Source of the DNA: Ferdinandcohnia sp036965165
Lineage (GTDB): Bacteria; Bacillota; Bacilli; Bacillales; Bacillaceae_L
Assembly (NCBI RefSeq): GCF_036965165.1
Contig: NZ_JBALOX010000019.1
Coordinates: 6,351 to 70,350, forward strand
Direction: 5' to 3'
Length of the DNA stretch: 64,000 nucleotides
Part shown: positions 61,283 through 64,000 of the stretch, one piece after another
Position numbering within the stretch: the stretch's first letter is position 1
Layout of the letters: the number at the start of each line of letters is the position of its first letter
Position numbers and translations under genes: made by a program
The notes under the pieces: model-generated
What the model was told of the DNA's origin: nothing
The model's input: the letters and a program-made list of their open reading frames with translations, nothing else
The model's database searches: none

Positions 61283-62605
61283 ATGAAAAAGTATTTTCAA
61301 TTCGATGAGCTTGGAACTACTTATAGAAAAGAAATTATTGGTGGGATCACAACGTTCTTATCTATGGCTTATATTTTATTCGTTAACCCATCAATTTTAT
61401 CATTAAGCGATGTACCAGATTTACCAGAAGCCTTAAGAATGGATGCAAACGCAGTGTTCGTTGCAACAGCTCTTGCAGCAGCGCTTGGTACGTTAATCAT
61501 GGGTGTCGTTGCAAAGTATCCAGTAGCCTTAGCTCCTGGTATGGGACTTAATGCCTTCTTTGCATACTCAGTTGTACTAGGTATGGGCATTGCGTGGCAA
61601 ACTGCTTTATCGGGTGTATTAGTATCAGGTATTGTTTTAGTTTTACTAACACTAACACGCATTCGTGAAAAAATTATCGATGCCATCCCGCAAAATCTTA
61701 AATTAGCAGTGGGTGCAGGGATTGGATTATTTATTACTTTCGTAGGTCTTAAAAATGCAGGAATTGTGGTTGGGGATCCAGCTACTTTAGTTGCTTTAGG
61801 TGATTTAACAAACGGAAACACTTTACTTGCTGTTTTTGGTGTTATTATTTCAGTAATCTTGATGGTTCGAAAAGTTAATGGAGCAGTATTTATCGGAATG
61901 GTAGTGACAGCAGTCATCGGAATGCTTTTTAACTTGATTGACACACCAGATAGAATTGTCAGTCACGTACCAAGTTTAGCGCCGACTTTCGGAGCAGCAT
62001 TTACACACTTCGGAGAAATCTTCACTTTAGATATGTTGGTTGTCATTCTTACATTTATGTTCGTAGACTTCTTTGATACTGCAGGAACTCTAGTAGGGGT
62101 TGCAAACCAAGCGGGAATTATGAAAGACAATAAACTTCCACGTGCTGGAAGAGCATTAGTTTCAGATTCAAGCGGTACAGTAATTGGGGCAATCTTAGGA
62201 ACGTCTTCAACCACTTCTTTTGTTGAATCAACAGCAGGAGTTGCAGCGGGTGCTAGATCAGGATTTGCTTCAGTTGTAACAGCTATACTATTCTTGTTAG
62301 CACTATTCTTTTCTCCTTTATTAGGAGTAGTTACAGCAGCCGTTACTTCACCAGCATTAATTATCGTTGGGGTATTAATGGTTGCAACCATAGGCGATAT
62401 TGAATGGAAAAAATTCGAGATTGCTGTTCCGGCTTTCCTAACGATCGTAACAATGCCTCTAACATATAGTATTGCAACAGGTATTGCGATTGGCTTCATC
62501 TTTTACCCAATCACAATGATGGTAAAAGGAAAAGCAAAAGAAATTCACCCACTTATGTATGCTTTGTTCATTATCTTTATTTTATATTTTATTTTCTTAG
62601 TGTAA
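61283..62605 (+). CDS. pbuG: Hypoxanthine/guanine permease (PbuG, AzgA-like family)
   Basis: 440 residues from ATG 61283 behind GGGAGAGGG. About twelve helices. MAYILFVNPSIL near 30, ALAPGMGLNAFFAYSVV near 88, MFVDFFDTAGTLVGVANQAG near 260 and the substrate-loop SSTTSFVESTAGVAAGARSG near 310 are AzgA-family signatures. Position after guaA as in B. subtilis and the guanine riboswitch support PbuG. Confidence 0.95.
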   Translation: MKKYFQFDELGTTYRKEIIGGITTFLSMAYILFVNPSILSLSDVPDLPEALRMDANAVFVATALAAALGTLIMGVVAKYPVALAPGMGLNAFFAYSVVLGMGIAWQTALSGVLVSGIVLVLLTLTRIREKIIDAIPQNLKLAVGAGIGLFITFVGLKNAGIVVGDPATLVALGDLTNGNTLLAVFGVIISVILMVRKVNGAVFIGMVVTAVIGMLFNLIDTPDRIVSHVPSLAPTFGAAFTHFGEIFTLDMLVVILTFMFVDFFDTAGTLVGVANQAGIMKDNKLPRAGRALVSDSSGTVIGAILGTSSTTSFVESTAGVAAGARSGFASVVTAILFLLALFFSPLLGVVTAAVTSPALIIVGVLMVATIGDIEWKKFEIAVPAFLTIVTMPLTYSIATGIAIGFIFYPITMMVKGKAKEIHPLMYALFIIFILYFIFLV

Positions 62606-62654
62606 AAAAAGAGGGTGCCAGATTCGAAATCTAAGTGGTACTGATAATGTCGAG

Positions 62655-62685
62655 AAAAAGCTTGGTTAACCAAGCTTTTTTCTTA
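62655..62685. terminator. Terminator after pbuG
   Basis: AAAAAGCTTGG TTAA CCAAGCTTTTTT is a perfect palindrome with A and T runs; it can serve both pbuG and the convergent hydrolase gene. Confidence 0.9.
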
Positions 62686-62716
62686 TGCATTTCGCATTAT
62701 TCGATTGAAGCAATCC

Positions 62717-63589
62717 TTAGTTAACTGATTTTTTGAGAATCTCATCCCAATGAGATAAATAAAGCAAGTGTCCTTCATTATCTATAAAGGAATACGTGGA
62801 ATTAGAATACTTTTCACGGAGGTAATTAGAAGTCTCCGAAGTCCAAATAGTATCTTTGCCGCCTTGCCAGATATTTACTTTAGTTTTATGAAAAGGATTC
62901 CTTTTGTAATCAAGTTTTTGACATAATGCAAGAGTATCGTAATATACCCCGATGCCTTTATTCCGGTAACTTTCCACTGCGCCTTTGATAATAACCGACT
63001 TCATTATAGGGTCAATGGCAACTTTTTTGTCCTCTTCTACCATTTGTTGTATAGATTTTTGAATGGTAGAATCCAAGTTATTTGTTAGCTTCTTACTGAG
63101 ACTTTTAAAATAAAATTTTGTTATAAGAGGTATGTACTTGTTCATATTCACAATGCTTTTCCAATTCGTAGGTAAAATCTTTGTAGTTTCGTTACTATTT
63201 AGAGGGATCGCACTACTAATTAGATTAAGGGAAGTGACTTTTTTGGAATATTTGCCTGTGAAAACTTGACTATATAATCCACCGGCAGACCACCCTATAA
63301 TCGAGGCCTTTTCAATTCCTTTAGTAATTAGGAACTCATTTATTGAGTCTGCAAAATCCTCCATCGAATATTTTATCTGCACATCGGAATCTCCATAACC
63401 TGGGCGATTAATGGCAAAGAAACGAACATTATATTTATCTAATATTTTTGTATCAGGATGAATGGAACTTGCTGACGAACCGAAACCGTGAAGGAAGATA
63501 ACTGTATTCTCGTTCGTATCCCCGTAACTTAAATAAGATAATTTTCGATTATCCTGTAACCGAATAAATGATTCATCGTACTCTTTCAA
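62717..63589 (-). CDS. Alpha/beta-fold hydrolase
   Basis: 290 residues. Oxyanion region VIFLHGFGSSASS near 30, nucleophile elbow GWSAGG near 99 (Ser), acid in WQGGKDTIW near 242 and His in DNEGHLLYLSHW near 273. There is no signal peptide, so it is cytoplasmic. Substrate unknown. It is convergent with pbuG and reads away from the rrn promoter. Confidence 0.85.
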   Translation of the reverse strand: MKEYDESFIRLQDNRKLSYLSYGDTNENTVIFLHGFGSSASSIHPDTKILDKYNVRFFAINRPGYGDSDVQIKYSMEDFADSINEFLITKGIEKASIIGWSAGGLYSQVFTGKYSKKVTSLNLISSAIPLNSNETTKILPTNWKSIVNMNKYIPLITKFYFKSLSKKLTNNLDSTIQKSIQQMVEEDKKVAIDPIMKSVIIKGAVESYRNKGIGVYYDTLALCQKLDYKRNPFHKTKVNIWQGGKDTIWTSETSNYLREKYSNSTYSFIDNEGHLLYLSHWDEILKKSVN

Positions 63590-63820
63590 AATGATACTCC
63601 TCTCGATTCTGGTTTTTCTCCATTTATATTCAACATAGGAATTCCAATCTCCTTTTTTAACTCAAATAGATATGATAGGTTAGGAAAGTTACATTGATTT
63701 TTAAAAAAACAGCAAAGATATTAGCACTAGAGTTAGCCTCCCAAATTTGTTTTCAAGCCACCTTTGTCGTTGTTTGGAATAGCGTAGCGGAATTGGTCGA
63801 TAATTCCAGTACAATATTGG

Positions 63821-63849
63821 TTGACGGTGGTTCATAAACTTGGTATATT
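63821..63849 (+). promoter_or_regulatory. rRNA operon promoter P1
   Basis: TTGACG at 63821-63826, 17 bases, TATATT at 63844-63849. Confidence 0.8.
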
Positions 63850-63901
63850 AAGTAGGTCGCTGACACAGCCCCTTCAAAAATGAATCACAAAATAAAGGGT
63901 G

Positions 63902-63930
63902 TTGACATAGACTTTTAAAGATGTTATATT
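63902..63930 (+). promoter_or_regulatory. rRNA operon promoter P2
   Basis: TTGACA at 63902-63907, 17 bases, TATATT at 63925-63930. The two promoters are 81 bases apart, as in bacillar rrn operons. Confidence 0.9.
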
Positions 63931-64000
63931 ATAAAAGTCGCTGATGAACAGCGGGATAAAAAGTTCTTTGAAAACTGAACACAATACAAGCGTCAACGTT
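63931..64000 (+). other. Leader of an rRNA operon (16S gene beyond the window)
   Basis: AGTTCTTTGAAAACTGAACA and CAAGCGTCAACGTT are the standard Bacillus rrn leader just before the 16S gene. In B. subtilis an rrn operon does not directly follow this gene pair as far as I recall, so the place may differ. Confidence 0.85.

Noticed and set aside
61369..62499. Long minus-strand frames opposite pbuG
   Set aside because: Shadow of a membrane-protein gene; no start signal or family match.

Overview
The window is a low-GC, endospore-former-type Bacillaceae chromosome segment. The ends keep a gene order I know from Bacillus subtilis: ydiF-moaC-rex-tatA-tatC-ydiK-ydiL-groES-groEL on the left, and moxR-DUF58-transglutaminase (yeaC-yeaD-yebA)-guaA-pbuG on the right, followed by the promoters and leader of an rRNA operon. 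I cannot name the species from sequence alone.

Left core (1-8893): the 3' part of an unrecognised gene, a dense DnaA-box cluster, an ABC-F ATPase on the minus strand, moaC, rex, the tatA-tatC translocase, ydiK and a CPBP protease, then a CIRCE-controlled groES-groEL operon whose two genes are separated by an interspersed repeat.

Accessory middle (8894 to about 45310): the last codons of groEL (core GGGCGGCATGATGTAA) recur, intact or degraded, at 13529, 24814, 32577, 35461 and 45295. Three of these copies carry a shared arm of about 150 bp upstream. Several are followed by the decayed 3' end of a minus-strand tyrosine recombinase. I read this as serial integration of islands at the groEL 3' end. 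Cargo in order: a TPP-riboswitch thiamine-thiazole operon (tenI-thiO-thiS-thiG-thiF); a sugar-nucleotide and glycosyltransferase block with an aminoglycoside-phosphotransferase-like gene; a heterocycloanthracin/sonorensin-type thiazole/oxazole-modified peptide cluster with an assembly gap in the precursor core; a cluster of GerP-like spore proteins; and an SMR efflux pair with a TetR regulator, a frameshifted FAH gene, a YdjM-like protein and a guanine-riboswitch-controlled nucleoside ABC transporter (nupNOPQ type). Decayed fragments (HsdS, LysR, Uma2, IstA, alpha/beta hydrolase) are scattered between them.

Right part (45310-64000): an overlapping pair of DGQHR-domain (DndB-like) proteins with no dnd genes nearby, an L25/Ctc-like protein, a small membrane protein, a glycine-betaine ABC transporter (opuA type), the moxR-DUF58-transglutaminase operon, guaA and pbuG each behind a guanine-type purine riboswitch, an alpha/beta hydrolase, and tandem rrn promoters.

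Most notable are the groEL-targeted island array, the orphan DGQHR pair, the GerP-like cluster, the modified-peptide island and the DnaA-box cluster. All assignments come from reading motifs and gene order; no database search was run.
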